This document shows positions 12,000-23,705 of a DNA stretch of 64,000 bases, piece by piece. The notes under the pieces were generated by a model. The model worked only from the letters and a program-made list of their open reading frames with translations, was not told the origin of the DNA and made no database searches. Made by a program: the position numbers and the translations under genes. The first letter of the stretch is position 1. Each line of letters starts with the position of its first letter. Origin of the DNA: Candidula unifasciata (Eukaryota; Mollusca; Gastropoda; Stylommatophora; Geomitridae); NCBI GenBank assembly GCA_905116865.2, contig CAJHNH020000207.1:1-64000 (forward strand), written 5' to 3'.

Positions 12000-12734
12000 A
12001 CTCATGTTTCAATCAACAGACTAAACAAATGAACTGGCAGGACAAAATGTAAAGCTTAAACAGATCAACTGAGAACAAAACAACCTGAGCTGGTTAATAC
12101 GGGTTAGCCATAAATCTATCAAATGTTAACAAATACAAAAGTAAAACTCAGTTCTTAAACCTCCAAAGCCTTGAGGCAATACCTTGGGAAAAGCTCTTAA
12201 CGAGTGAAGGTGGTTCCCAATGTTCTTCAGCAATTCCTGTAACTTCTTCGATGCCAAGCTGTGTTGGCATCTGCTCTTTCTTCAGCATTAGCTGCTCCCT
12301 AGGCAACAGCCAGTACTTTCATTCAACAAGCCCAGGCCGCTGCTCTGAAGAAGTCACTCCATCACCGCTTATAGCTGATGCTGTTCTAAAAACCAGCAGA
12401 ACAATTCCATAGTCTCTATGGGGTGACGGTTGCCCATTCACAAACATACGAAATAAGCCTAGAACACAATACAAACTTAATATAAAGTACTTTCACAGCA
12501 TCATCTCAAATGTGCACCACTTTAAAAAAAAAATCAACAAGTCAAAAAGGAACAAGCAATCATACACCAAGAACAAAGAGAACAAGATGACTTCAAATGC
12601 TGGTATCCACACCCGTAGAGAAATACAAACTGGCATGCACACTAGAAGTCCTCATCAGAATCATCAAGGTGAGCTCTGCGCCGATCAAACTGAAAATGTC
12701 AGTTTAAAAAAAACAGAACATTAGAAACAGGTAA
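12000..12734. other. no recognised gene
   Basis: Mixed unique-looking sequence. A 70-codon open frame from 12512 is lysine-rich because of A-runs and carries no motif. Confidence 0.4.
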
Positions 12735-13032
12735 TAGAGGGAATAAAGCTTATGGGATTTCATATAAGGAAAGTAACAGGGGTGATAACGCATATGGGGT
12801 TTCAAATAAAGAAGGTAACAGAGGGGATAATGCTTATAGGATTTCAAAAAATAAAGTTAATAGAGGGGATAGTACTTTCAGGATTTCAAATAAGGAAGGC
12901 GAAAGAGGGGATAATGCTTATGGTATTTCAAATAAGGAAGGTAACAGAGGGGATAGTACTTAAAGGACTTCAAAAAAGGAAGGCAACTGAGGGTATAATA
13001 CTTATGGGATTTCAAATAAGGAAGGTAACAAT
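12735..13032. repeat. 42-bp minisatellite, about 7 units
   Basis: The unit GAAGGTAACAGAGGGGATAA then TGCTTATGGGATTTCAAATA repeats with a 42-nt period (GAGGGGATA at 12821 and 12863). A 14-residue periodic frame stays open on each strand because 42 is a multiple of 3. Confidence 0.93.
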
Positions 13033-13159
13033 GTGAACTATGCGAAAAGTGCAAATAAATCATCAAAATCAATAATTGTGCAGCAAGGAGTGACTTGCAG
13101 GTTTGGCCAACACTATACTCAGATGAAAGGTAAATACAGATATATAATGAGACTGTTAG

Positions 13160-13262
13160 AATTAGAATCCTTCACTGGCAGCTGAAGATGAGGATGGAGT
13201 GCATGTGCAAATGTCCCTAGTGCTGCCATGTTGGCTCTGAACTCAACTTCCTCAACTTAACT
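13160..13262 (+). mobile_element. SINE-D fragment
   Basis: The CAGCTGAAGATGAGGATGGA, TGTCCCTAGTGCTGCCATGT, CTCAACTTAACT series belongs to a dispersed roughly 90-bp repeat. Other members are near 20555, 22405, 36470 and 53440 (plus) and near 38390, 39020 and 41980 (reverse). Confidence 0.6.
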
Positions 13263-13867
13263 CAAATTTCAAAAGCAAAAAAAGTCAAAACCACCTGACA
13301 GTGGCCTGCCTACCTTGACTGTTGTTTTCTTCTGAGTTGAATTGCTCACTTGCTCCAGAAGATCAATCAGACGCTGCTCTGACAACTGTAGAGAAATAAT
13401 TAAACCCGTTAACATTGCATTTTTTAGCTGATTCTTTCCTGTATCTCTCCTGAACCAATTAAAGCCAAGATATCTTATCATTCACCACCTCATGTAACTG
13501 ACTTCCTTGTTTATTCACCCATGCTTCTAATTCTGTTTTCCATGTGTTGTTTGGTTTCATGTGTTGTCCTTCACGATGGATACATAGTCCTAACATTCCT
13601 AGTGTTAATTCTGGAGATTCTCCTCTGTGAAAGAAGGTTATGTCAGTGGTACAAACTCCTTTAGTTTTCTCCAGATTGCTCCATGCATTCTCTATGTAAA
13701 GAGCTATGTCTTAGAAGGTAGGACAAATGATTCTAGTTTCTTTCTTAGATGTTTTCACAGCTGGCTGCCTTGTGTGGTTAACAATTTTCAGTTAAAGTGG
13801 CAGTTAACACCGTCAATCAACCCTACCTATAGTAACCTTTTATGATTCGGCAGTAAGCAGTAATGAA
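13263..13867. other. no recognised feature
   Basis: Several open frames of about 70 codons without motif. Nothing supports an exon. Confidence 0.4.
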
Positions 13868-13990
13868 GAGCAGGTGGTTGAGTGGCTTGAGTGCTAGGCT
13901 CTCACTGAGACCTTAGTTTGATCCTCAATAAGGGATGGAAATTGTTTTCTGTCTGCAGCTTACACACTGATGCATCAACACAGGTGGTGG
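13868..13990 (+). mobile_element. tRNA-like SINE head
   Basis: TGGTTGAGTGGCTTGAGTG resembles an A box and TTAGTTTGATCCTC a degraded B box about 50 nt later. The region between cannot fold as a functional tRNA by eye. It is best read as the head of a tRNA-derived SINE. Confidence 0.45.
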
Positions 13991-14399
13991 CAACCTCTGC
14001 ACTAGCTAGGCAGGCTTAAATCCTCAGTCAAACAACCCTCCTGTCCTCCACCATGCTAAAAGTGGTAGATACTCACAGTAACAACAGTTTAGTGTGTAGT
14101 GTTACAATTCTCTGCTTTGTCTGAGGGTGCCGGTAACACACAGTGCAACCTTTCTTGATCAACATACTTCACAGGTTATGGAGGTCTAAATTAGGCATCC
14201 AGAAATATCAGGAAGTGAAGCTGACGTGTGATAATCACATTTATTCTCGCAACAGAAATTCTTTTTTTTAAAAAAAGTTCCTGGGAATTCCTGCTAAACC
14301 CCAAATAAACAACCATCGTACAGAAGTCACACACACATTTTTGTCTTAAAATAATATACACTTTTAATTTTCTTCTTTTTCTTGTAAATATCAATCAAT
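13991..14399. other. no recognised feature
   Basis: A+T-rich DNA with T-runs near 14263 and 14365; no motif recognised. Confidence 0.35.
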
Positions 14400-14852
14400 G
14401 GATCAGTCCTCATCACACGCCCAGAGGCACATAAGGCAGAGACAAACTGTCACCACTCAACTGGATCTTGAGCCATCCTCTTTATCTCCAGTTTTGTCAT
14501 TCACGTAGCCTTGAGTTCAGCCTCAAAAGTTCGCCTAAAGTACCTCTGGGCCTGCCTCTTCCTCGTTGTCCTTGTGGTGTCCATTGCATTGCCTGTCTTG
14601 GCCGTCTCTCTTTCTTCATTCTGAGGACGTGTTTTTTGATTTCTAAATTTACATCTTCTAAGTCTGTCATTTGTTGTAATCTAGAATTGCAAATTTTATA
14701 GTCCCATGTGAACTCCAACAATCTTCTGAGATGTCTTCCCTCAAAATCTTTGCATGCTCTCTATCTTTCTGTCTGTTCTCCAAGTTTCTGCTCCTTAATC
14801 ATGTTTTGTATATCGTGAGTTTAGTCTTGGTGCTGCAGATGTTTGATCTCCA
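14400..14852 (-). pseudogene. LINE-E, distal part (split by LTR-like insertion)
   Basis: The minus strand encodes RSNICSTKTKLTIYKT next to the insertion, then QAMQWTPQGQRGRGRPRGTL. It ends with a degraded tail recognisable from other RTE-like LINEs. Frames are broken by several shifts. The missing upstream part continues at 16331-16600, so the two blocks were one element before insertion of 14853-16330. Confidence 0.75.
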
Positions 14853-16330
14853 TGTGACAGTACCGATTACAGTCACGTTTATTACAAGAAGGAAATAGAA
14901 GGAAAGAAACACACAGAGGAAGGAGGTATAGAGTCGCTTGAGAATAAGAAGGTCGCTACATAGTATAAAATATAGCAACCTTGAGGGCATTGACTTTAGG
15001 CGTAGGTGTGGGGCCAAGCCAGGACATGAACTGTTGTAGGCCAATACACCCATAAATCGCGGAAGGAAGAAACTGAGGTTAGAAGCCCACCCAGCATTGG
15101 CCTAGAAAGACAGACAAAGATGCTGGTGCGATGACCTTCAAGGGACAATTGAACTAAGAACGATAGTTGAGAATTTGCATAAACTAATCAGGCTATGGAA
15201 AATCCCCAGAAAGTGAAACTTGTTAGAGCAGCGTACACCTAAGCAACACTAAGAGAAAATAGCCCATCTTAGAGAGGTTACGAGGGTATTGACCAAAAAA
15301 GGTTTACAAGGAACAATGGAGGCCTGGAGATTGGGAGCGGGAATCAGGAAACTAACAGTTTATCTAAGGACAGAGACCGGAGTGAGACAGCGGCCTAATT
15401 TGCATATATTAAAGAGATGTTGAACTCTGAGTCAGCATGAAGAAGTAGGACAAACGGCCAAGGTGAGCGTTACTTAGGGAAAGTAAATATGCTAACGCAA
15501 GGACTGAGAGAGGCAGATTGTGCTTAGAGGGTCGACAGGTGCCCATACCGTAAGGTCGACTAAAAGAGTGAAAACGAAGAGACTAGTCTGGAAAGTTACA
15601 GGCGCCCATGCCATAGTTTAACTTTGAGACTAGAGAAGATTGTCCAAGAGCGCGAGACAACACAGAGTCTTTTCTGCACATGAAAGTTCACAAGTTACAG
15701 GCGCCCTTGCCATAGAATAACTTTGAGACGAGAGAATATTTTCCAAGATCGCGAAACGACAGAATCGGTTGAGCACATGAGAAGTCGAACAACTAGGTGT
15801 TTGTTATTTGAGGCTTACCTGGGCTAATAAGACCGGCTTGTTAACTTCTTACTACTAATATATGAATATTTGTCTGCTTTGCGAATTCAGCTTTTTTTTA
15901 GTGTTATCTATTGATCATATCGTTTGGAGAGATATTGTTGACTTTAATAAACTTCTAATTGTTGTGTAATCTGGAATCTAGTTGGTTTAGTTCTATCGAT
16001 TATTTAGAATCAGGTTTGGTGACTTGTATTAGTCGTCATATAGAGTTAGAGTCAGAACCTGCACTGGTGCAACAGAACTTCAAGGGTCGCAGACATTGCT
16101 GCGGCCTCTGTTCAAAGAACCTATCTTCTTCTCGTATCTACCTCTTTTGAATTGATCCAAGGGTGAGCGTACTTTAATTGCTCCGCGTAACGACATACCT
16201 ACTCAGTCTATATTGTCTTCTCACTATTATCTTGTATGATCTTTAACGGTTCCTCATTTTCTCCTGTATTTCCCTAAACTACTCTCTCATACTTTAAGCC
16301 TTACACCATCTGGGAAATCACCCTAGGACA
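14853..16330. mobile_element. Probable solo LTR (1478 bp) inside LINE-E
   Basis: The element begins TGTGACAG and ends CTAGGACA, i.e. TG...CA ends, and is flanked by TCCA on both sides (14849-14852 and 16331-16334). Removing it joins LINE-E reading RLQSVW directly to RSNICSTKT. An AATAAA-type signal lies at about 15945. Units containing TTACAGGCGCCCATGCCATA repeat in tandem between about 15540 and 15790. No gag/pol is seen, so it fits a long solo LTR; another non-autonomous element with a 4-bp duplication is possible. Confidence 0.65.
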
Positions 16331-16600
16331 TCCAGACACTCTGAAGTCTGTTGTAAGCAGCATTTGCCTTTGCAATTCTCTGCTTGATTTCAACCACTAC
16401 ATTTGAGATACTGCTTTCCAGGTAAGTGAAGTCAGTTACTGTTTCCAACCCTACATTATCTATTACTATTTGTAAATATGAAGAACAGTAATAAATGAAC
16501 ATTAACAGTGTGAAAAAGTAACTGGATTTCATTACCTTTGGCCTAATAACATTGATTATGTGATCCATTTAGTGGCCCTGTCAGAATTTCTAATTCTATG
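16331..16600 (-). pseudogene. LINE-E, proximal part
   Basis: The minus-strand frame encodes GLETVTDFTYLESSIS and EIKQRIAKANAAYNRLQSVW, the typical RT thumb region (YLGS...EIKxRIAKA) of RTE/BovB-like LINEs. It continues into 14852 once the insertion is removed. Confidence 0.75.
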
Positions 16601-16807
16601 ACTAAAGTCTAATTAAAGCTTAAAAATAAGCCATTTTGTTGGCAAAAAAGAAACACCTCATACAAAGCATATTCATTCCCACCCTATGCTATTAGTGCCA
16701 GATGTGGTCACTAACATTACAAAAACAAAACAAATTAGTAACCATGGAAACGAGGTGTCTGAAAAAGACTAGTAGGGGTGGCTAGACGAGATCAAATCAG
16801 GAATAAG

Positions 16808-16940
16808 ATCATCATCATCATCATCATCAGGTGCCTTGCCGACTGGCGTGGGCGATCATGCCTCTCCATAATCTGCGTGATCCCCTGCAGCATGTATCAG
16901 TTCGGGTGCCGACACACCTCCATGCCATGCAACAAGACTG
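16808..16940 (-). mobile_element. LINE 3'-end fragment
   Basis: CATCATCATCATCATCAGG at the left edge is a (GAT)n tail on the minus strand. The adjoining sequence reads as a short decayed 3' end. Confidence 0.4.
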
Positions 16941-17064
16941 AATAAGATCATATGAGATAAATTAGGCACTCAGCCAATTCTAAATTACATACAGACAGTA
17001 AATCAAATGGTTTGCCCACCTGGAGAGAATGCCTTCTAACGCTATACCACACAAGGCTTATTAA

Positions 17065-17275
17065 AAAAAAAAGAGAAGGAAGCAGAACAAGAGGTAGACC
17101 AAGAAACAAGAAGGAAAGATAAAATCAGAGAAATTCTACAGCACCATGATGTATCTATCGTCGAAGCAGCCAGAAGAGCACAAAACAGGACATTATTATC
17201 TCCCTTGATACACAAAGCGCTAAAAGATCTGTTTCATTTTGATACCAAGGCACACAGGTGTTCTCTTCGTATTGT
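17065..17275 (+). pseudogene. LINE C-terminal fragment
   Basis: The plus strand encodes DKIREILQHHDVSIVEAARR and LLSPLIHKA, similar to the C-terminal tail after RT in RTE-like LINEs. It has no start and is broken upstream by A-runs. A poly-C tract follows at about 17373-17395; the rest to 17715 is unrecognised. Confidence 0.6.
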
Positions 17276-17714
17276 CCTATTAAATTCATTTCAAATGATA
17301 AAATCCCTAGAATACTGGACTTTCCTAGGAACTCCCGGGTTTCCTTCACATGGGTGACTTGAAATTAAATTACCCCCCCCCCCCCCCCCCCCCCCAACGA
17401 CCCAGAACACCAATGGCTGGGAGCTATGGAGAGAGATAAAACACCAAGTCATCTGGCAAGGCACCCCATGATAATTATGATGGTGTAGAGCAAAAGCTGA
17501 GAAGATTACCCTGAAAGATAAAGACACAAGTTCAAACCTCACCTTCTGTCCCTGAAGCTGCCCTGAGGTGGCCATCTGGATAATTATACTTTCGATCATT
17601 CTGGCTTTGTCAGGTTTGGTCAGAGCTATTGTATTCACTGGGGAGGTATTTTCAATATCAACATGATAACATCACATAAGAAACTAATAATCATTAGTAT
17701 CATCATCATTATCC

Positions 17715-17910
17715 CGTAACACTACGTGTCTTTGGGTCACCAGTTTCTGCTGACTGTATGATCAGCGCTCTCCACCTTTGGCGGTCCGTTGCGATCGACT
17801 CCATGGTTGCCTGCCTGAGGCCTGTCCAGTCAGTCAGGTTCTGTAACCAGGTCTTTCTTGGTCTGCCTCTTCTCTCTTTCCCTCTACTGAGCCCTGTAGT
17901 ATTGTTTTTG
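17715..17910 (-). pseudogene. LINE 3'-end fragment
   Basis: The minus strand reads as KERRGRPRKTWLQNLTDW followed by LRQATMESIATDRQRW, a characteristic tail after RT in another RTE-like family. It ends near 17715 with a short TGATGATGATA tail. Confidence 0.65.
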
Positions 17911-18479
17911 AGAGGCCATTAGATCTTATTACATAACATTTTTTTTTCATACCATTGCATTTTTTGCCTTTTCACTGTAGTTAAAAGAGGTTCAAAGCTG
18001 CCAATGTGCTGTATAATTTTATGAAAAAGTGGCTCATAGAGTCACTGGGTTTTCAACCATCAGCTAAGGTCCCCAAGAAAAAAAAAAAGTTTCAGAACAA
18101 AGTCTTTCCTCAGTGGTTGTACATACTGCAGACACAAACAAGAAAAGAATGGGCAAACGCTGCAACAAACACGAGAAATGTGCAGTCATTAAGAGCTATT
18201 GCCCATTGTGGAAAAAAAAAAAAAAATTTAAGCTAAGGCTTTATTCTTGGAATTCCAAAACAATACAATGGATAAAGGGGCCTGTATTACCACAACTACC
18301 TTCAAATTATTTACAAAACTAATGACTCCCATTTTGTTTAGGTCTATGTTGCCGCTCCTCAAAAAAAAAAAACATCACATCACAACTGAAGACTGAACCC
18401 ATCTCTTCACCCGCCAGTTGGCAAGCAAAACAAGATTAGTAAAGTTTGAAAAAGAAAATAGAAAGGACAACAGACCCTT
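17911..18479. other. no recognised feature
   Basis: Contains A-runs near 18078, 18210 and 18361; no coding motif recognised. Confidence 0.4.
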
Positions 18480-18745
18480 TTTACACTAGTGGTACACTGG
18501 GCAAGTAAAGTTAAACCTATATTTTTTTAGACCAACCAAATCGACACTAGGTGGGTTATGTGGTCAACACCACACTGGCTGTCTTTATGTCCCAGGACAT
18601 TCCCTGGTATCTATATAGGCTGGGTGGACCTGAGAGCCAAATTAAAATTTGAAAAAATCTGCCTTGATGGGGATTTTATTGTAATCAAAGCCTTTAGCTG
18701 GCAGGCGAGCGTCTAGCCACTACACTACAACAGCTTCCAGCCCAA
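18480..18745 (-). mobile_element. SINE-A, near full length
   Basis: On the minus strand the head includes an A-box-like GTAGTGTAGTGGCTAGACGC. The body AGCCAGTGTGGTGTTGACCA and the segment with TATAGGTTTAACTTTACTTG follow. It is diverged relative to the 45.6-kb copy. Confidence 0.65.
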
Positions 18746-18894
18746 TAGAATACTATCAGATATTTAAAAAAACAGCTTCGGAGGAAACAATTTAAAAGAG
18801 AAAAGCAATGTTTCCTAGTAAAAATAAACAAAGAAAACAAACAGCGTGCACAATTATTGCAATATCCTTTTAAAATATGTAGTCAGACCAGTGT

Positions 18895-19170
18895 TTAGTA
18901 GATTTTTGTAATTGAACTGGAGGTAGGTAGGTAGTTGTACCCGACCAGGACATCACACAAGCGATAAATACCCGGTGACATAAAGTGCCACCATAGGGAT
19001 AAGGATTACCCATGGAGAGGTCCCAGAAACTCCTTTCCAATTCCAATTCGTCCAACAAAAACTCCTTTCAGCCATTAGGCCATATTTATAGCCTGGATAT
19101 ATTCAGGGCCCCGGCAAAAGCCAGGGTGGGGCTTCAAAATAACAAAAAATTGCATCACACGAGGAGACAA
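18895..19170 (-). mobile_element. SINE-C copy
   Basis: It shares CAGGACATCACACAAGCGAT, CATGGAGAGGTCCCAGAAAC and GCCAGGGTGGGGCTTCAAAA with 31075-31295. The same sequence is in reverse at 32440-32675. The TAGGTAGGTAG at one edge is a short tetranucleotide tail. Confidence 0.75.
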
Positions 19171-19994
19171 CTTTTTTCAACTGGAGAATTCAGTTAACTG
19201 CTTTATCGTATTTTTTCTGGATCTGTAGTTTGCATCTAATGAGACACAACATAATTGTGCAGAAGACACTAAATTGTGCACTCTATTGTTTATTTATGTC
19301 TTTTTTTTTTGTACAAATAAACAGTCAAAATCAAAATCAGGCTAATTTATACCAGGTGTGTCACCTACATCTCGTCCTGGCTCCCTGCTCTAGTACTTGG
19401 CCAAGAATCATGTTCTTCATTTCTGTTTCTTTCGCCGCCTGTTCGGCTTGAGCTTTGGCACCGCCCTCACCCTGATATAAGACATGTTATAAGTCATAAA
19501 TTGTGCATTACGTTTAAAAGAATACTCTGAATTCTAATGCAACTGTTCGTACTTAATTAACTCTTTCAGTACTAGGCAGATATTTTTTAAATTATTTGAG
19601 CCAAGATAGTTTACTTTAACTCTAATATTTGAATATAAGTGAGAAATAACAACAATATGACAAAGAAGACGTTTATAACAACTGGAGCAGGTTGGTAAGT
19701 GTAAAAATCAGGGCTTATTCTGGGGGTACATAACAGTATGCAGTTCCTGGACATTTTTTCAAGGAATTTATTCTCACAGCTACTGTAACTCACACTTTGT
19801 TTTGAGCACTGACACCTTTTAAAAAAAACATTTTTTTTGTTCAAGAAAAAGTCATGGCAGCAACTTTTTAAAACGTATAATGTGTTTCTGGATTTACAAA
19901 TATACATGTTGAGTTGTCAGTGATAACGGCCTTTTTTTTCATTTCAACATTGGTACCTAGAGCTATCAATTCAAAAGCTACTGTAACTACTGAA
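19171..19994. other. no recognised gene
   Basis: Short open frames only. TAACTCTTTCAGTACTAGGC at 19559 is the same dispersed motif as at 9162. Confidence 0.4.
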
Positions 19995-20097
19995 TGCAAA
20001 ATTGCCTAGAGAAAAATGATAAACGGTAAAAAAATGCTCGGGGTTGGTTCTGCAATGTTGTGTCAAGCAGTGTTCCTCAAGCTTTTTCCTCCCGCGG

Positions 20098-20190
20098 CCC
20101 AACAAAACAGTGGAAATTGTTTTGCGGCCCAACAAAACAGTGGAAATTGTTTTGCGGCCCATCAAAACAGCGGAAATTGTTTCGTGACAC
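20098..20190. repeat. 30-bp tandem repeat, 3 units
   Basis: CGGCCCAACAAAACAGTGGA then AATTGTTTTG occurs three times with a 30-nt period near one end of the hAT-like element. Subterminal repeats of this kind are common in hAT relatives. Confidence 0.85.
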
Positions 20191-20554
20191 AACTTACAGC
20201 TAACCAAACACTAAACAGAAGCAAATGTAGATTGCAGTTTTTGTGTGTGTGTTAAATCTGATGTCACAAATTCCCAATTTTCAGAAAATGTGACATTTGT
20301 TTCTGTTTAGAAATTAAATAATCTACAAAAACATCCATTCGATTTATCCTTTTGGTTTTTATAACTGACTGTTTCTTAATTCAACATTTACCATAAGCTA
20401 GATATTGTGAGGGCCCTTTGTGAGCGAATCAACAGTGTGGAGGTACAAATAGGTCATTACGGTCAGAGGAAAATGGCGCTGCAGTAAGTTACCACGTGAT
20501 CTGGCCAACGCTCAACACTCAAGGGAAAGGGGAATTACTGGTACCACCAGAATT

Positions 20555-20650
20555 GAACTCTTCGCTTGCTACTGAAGATGGGAACGGAGTACTTATGGGA
20601 GCGTCCCGAGTGCTATGATGTTGATTCTTAATTCAATGTAACTAAATTGC
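20555..20650 (+). mobile_element. SINE-D copy
   Basis: GCTACTGAAGATGGGAACGG, GGGAGCGTCCCGAGTGCTAT and GATTCTTAATTCAA match the family. It sits inside the hAT-like element at 20068-20816. Confidence 0.6.
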
Positions 20651-20969
20651 CAGAGACATTTTTTTTTTTTTTTAAACACAAGCAAGAAGTCCTTGAGATG
20701 TGAATCGTACAGGCTGGAAGATAAAAGGACCTAAGCTACCAGATTACACCATGAGACAGAATTTATTTCAGGGGCCCTCATTTACTTTTCTGTGACCCAT
20801 GGGTTAAAGAAAACTGTTGTAAAGGATATGCAACTAACTATCAGTAACAGTAAATGATGTTTTGATAATCATATTATGATATTTCAAACTCATGCCAAAG
20901 AGAAAGTCTGTATTCCTGGGAACATATTCAGAAAGTATTCAAGTGGTCCTGAAATGATATATTAGTATT

Positions 20970-21345
20970 CATCATCATAATGTAACAGGTCCTTTGCAGA
21001 ATGACGCTCTCATCATGGTCCTGAAAGAAACTTAGTCTCTCACCGGCTCTTCTACCTCAAGGATTTTCCCACTCAAAGTGTCACTTTATCCTGTGCCCAT
21101 TTTCATGCCTCTGTCCATCTTTCCTGGTACCACACTTCTTGTGTATTATCTTTTCCATTTCACTGTGGCGCTGAAACTGCCAAAGTTTTTCAGTTTCCAG
21201 GACAATATACTGTTTACTAGCCAATCTTCCTTGATGTTCAGATCTCTTAGAATGTCTGTACTGTTCTTCTTCTTTGACTGTGGTATTGAGAATCATTGTC
21301 CATATTCTCAGCTCAGAAGCCACAATTGTCTTCTTTAAAGACTGA
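20970..21345 (-). pseudogene. LINE-B, 3' fragment
   Basis: CAGGTCCTTTGCAGAATGAC at the left edge is the reverse complement of the LINE-B 3' end. Next to it are CATCATCATAA (a GAT tail) and CTGTGCCCATTTTCATGCC. The minus-strand frames are degraded relative to the copy at 29429. Confidence 0.7.
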
Positions 21346-21584
21346 GACAGCCCATGACTTCACATCCGTGTTGCTACAGGGAAGATGCTTGCTATCAAAA
21401 TGTTGACTTCATTGCTGTTTCTGATGGTACCCAGCGATTCAAAATTTGTGAATTTTTCCAATTTTTGTACACCATTTATTAATATTTATTGCCCCCAAAA
21501 CTGCAACTACTGCCTGTATTTACTACTTTTGTGGTGTAGGAGGGGGAATATTTGTTGCCATGGACTGTGCAGGTTAGGAATTTA

Positions 21585-22030
21585 GGCTATCCTCCGAATA
21601 ACGGTCCTAAATTATCGAGCCGAAAAATATACCCTAACAGGGCCTCAGTCACGTGTCAATTGTGCACTTCCGTCGTCTTAAATTTGCGCGCTTCCGGCGA
21701 CTTCTGCCACCGCCGAGAGTATCACCCACGCCGCTCATGCGGCGTGCATTGGGGCTAAACTAGATGGCTGGGACTTATGAGCAGCAGCTACCACATCTCA
21801 TGCAGCTTCCTTCATTTTATTAGCACGTGAGTCCTAGCCACCTCATCTAGTTTAGCCCCAATCTACGCTGCGTGTGGGGGATACTCTCGGCAGTGGCGGA
21901 AGTTGCGGGAAGTTCGCAATTCGGCGGTGGCGTTACAGTCAATGGAAGTGCGCAATTGACATGTGACTGAGGCCCTGTTAGGGTATACTTTTCGGATCGA
22001 TAATTTAGAACCGTTATTCGGAGGATAGCC
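21585..22030. mobile_element. Foldback element with long inverted repeats (446 bp)
   Basis: Two arms of about 200 bp are near-perfect reverse complements: GGCTATCCTCCGAATAACGG ... GGGGCTAAACTAGATGGCTG and its mirror. The outer flanks are GGAATTTA and GAAATTTA, 7 of 8 identical. There is no coding frame. The same termini recur at 42447-43815 and 58292-59050. Confidence 0.85.
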
Positions 22031-22167
22031 GAAATTTATTTTGGCCCTGAAATAAAATAGTTTTTAAAAATCCATAAACTTACAGAGGCTTTGAAGCTGG
22101 TTCAATGTCATAATAACTGAGGGGAGGGGGATGTTGTTAAGGTACTATTCAGATATAAATGTACCGG

Positions 22168-22345
22168 GAAGCTGCATGGTCTCGAGGTATGGCATCCACC
22201 CCAAGTGCTGGAGGTCCCGGGTTTAGGCTGGGATTTTTTTTACGTGGGCTTCTAGTAATTTTCCCTGGTCTCTGGGTAGTAAGATCGGATGCCTCTGTGT
22301 ATTGTTGTGCATGTAAAAAATGCTTTGGCAGGTGGAAATTTAAAA
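22168..22345 (+). mobile_element. SINE-F copy
   Basis: GCTGCATGGTCTCGAGGTAT (A-box region) and GGTCCCGGGTTTAGGCTGGG (B-box region), then the body GGTCTCTGGGTAGTAAGATC, match copies at 55668 and, in reverse, 57710. This is a tRNA-derived SINE by its internal-promoter layout. Confidence 0.7.
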
Positions 22346-22404
22346 GAGTAGCATAATGGTGCTGCACTGGCAAAATTAGGAGTTAAAATCCACTTTAAGT
22401 ATTT

Positions 22405-22495
22405 CAGGATCTTTGCCAGTGCTTGAGTCAGAAGTAGAACGGAGCACTTATGGGTTACTACCCTTGTGCCATGATGTTAATCTGTTGTCTAAGTC
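22405..22495 (+). mobile_element. SINE-D fragment
   Basis: AGAAGTAGAACGGAGCACTT and CCTTGTGCCATGATGTTAAT are a diverged copy of the dispersed repeat. The following 680 bases hold nothing I recognise apart from a short TATG-rich run near 23085-23150. Confidence 0.5.
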
Positions 22496-23179
22496 TAAAC
22501 CTAAAACGTATAATTGGGACTAAAAGAGTTAAGTTAAAGGTGTTTTGCTAGCTGCACTCGCCATTCATTGCCTGCAATTCCTATGCCTCCCTCTATAATA
22601 ACAGCAGTGTCTGTAGTCGCTACAGTATACTACTATCGTTTAGAAAGATGCCAACATAGAATAATTTACTATTATATACTGCAGTTTCGTTTATGAATTT
22701 ATGAGACGATCACAGATGGGTAGGCCTACCTACAACCCCTCAAAGTAATCTGCGTGATAAAGAAAAAATACTAAATAGTTTCTGTTTCTGTTTATGTAGG
22801 TCATGCCTTACTCCGAACAACGGCAAAGTAGCAAAGTAAATAGTGTCAAACCATATCTAATGAATTAGAGAAATGACTTATGTATCTGAAAAATATAATT
22901 CTGAAGCACGACAAGTGCTACCTGCTGCTGTTGTCTCATTTCAGCCATGCGCTTAGAACGAATCGCTTCCAAACCGTTGTCTGCCATTGCGAAGTTTGTC
23001 TGGTGGGTATCACATCACCCAGTAGCAGTAGCGTCCCTTGTTACTTTATAGAATAAAATTATCCGTTGCGACATATACGAAACAAAATATGTATGTATTA
23101 CGTATGTATGTGTGTATGTTTGTATGTATATGAGTGTGTGTATGTACATTGCCGTACAGATGGCAGCTTGTTTAATTTG

Positions 23180-23705
23180 AGGAGGCTTCGAGCTCAAACA
23201 AAAACTAAAACAACTACAATTAGGGACCTTTTATTTGCTGACGACTGCACTCTAAACTCCAGCTCTGAGGCCAGTATGCAGCACACTATCAATTATTTTC
23301 TGAAGCCTGTACCAACTTAGGGCTACCTATAAACACTACTACAATTGTTGTTATCTGTCACCCGGCTTCCATACAAATTACCATAATCCCACTATCGCAT
23401 TAGTCGGCGCATTCACTTATCTTCTTGTCAGTACCCTATCTCTGAAAGTCGAACATCCACGACGAGATCAACGCTAGAATCTTAAAGGCAAGTAGCAGTT
23501 TAGGCTGAATTTATTCCAGTGTCCAGAACATATGTGGTATTTCCCTGCTGACCAAGCTAAGGGTTTACAAAGCTGTAATTCTTTCAGTACTGCTCTACGC
23601 TTGCGAAACGTGGATTGTGTTTTAGTGTCATGCTAAAAAGTTGAATCAGTTCCATATAACTTGTCACAGAAAGCTGCTCAAAATCGAATAGCAAGATACG
23701 ATCAC
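23180..23705 (+). pseudogene. LINE-F, RT C-terminal half
   Basis: The plus strand encodes DLLFADDCTLNSSSEASMQH with the FADD catalytic motif. Further on come KLRVYKAVILSVLLYACETW and the CHAKKLNQFHITCHRKLLKI region, with several frameshifts and stops between. This order is the classic end of a LINE reverse transcriptase. It stops at about 23705 where LINE-C begins. Confidence 0.75.

Larger units (their letters stand above)
20068..20816. mobile_element. Non-autonomous hAT-like element (749 bp)
   Basis: The ends CAGTGTTCCTCAAGC and GGGTTAAAGAAAACTG form imperfect inverted termini. The flanks GTGTCAAG (20060-20067) and TTGTAAAG (20817-20824) match at 6 of 8 positions, as expected for an old 8-bp duplication. 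The interior has a 30-bp tandem repeat and a SINE-D copy and no transposase frame. Confidence 0.7.
19995..20850 (+). mobile_element. SINE-B fragment split by hAT-like insertion
   Basis: AAATTGCCTAGAGAAAA ... GGGGTTGGTTCTGCAATG (19997-20060) and TTGTAAAGGATATGCAACTA (20817-20836) are adjacent in other SINE-B copies. Here they are separated by the element at 20068-20816. Confidence 0.7.
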
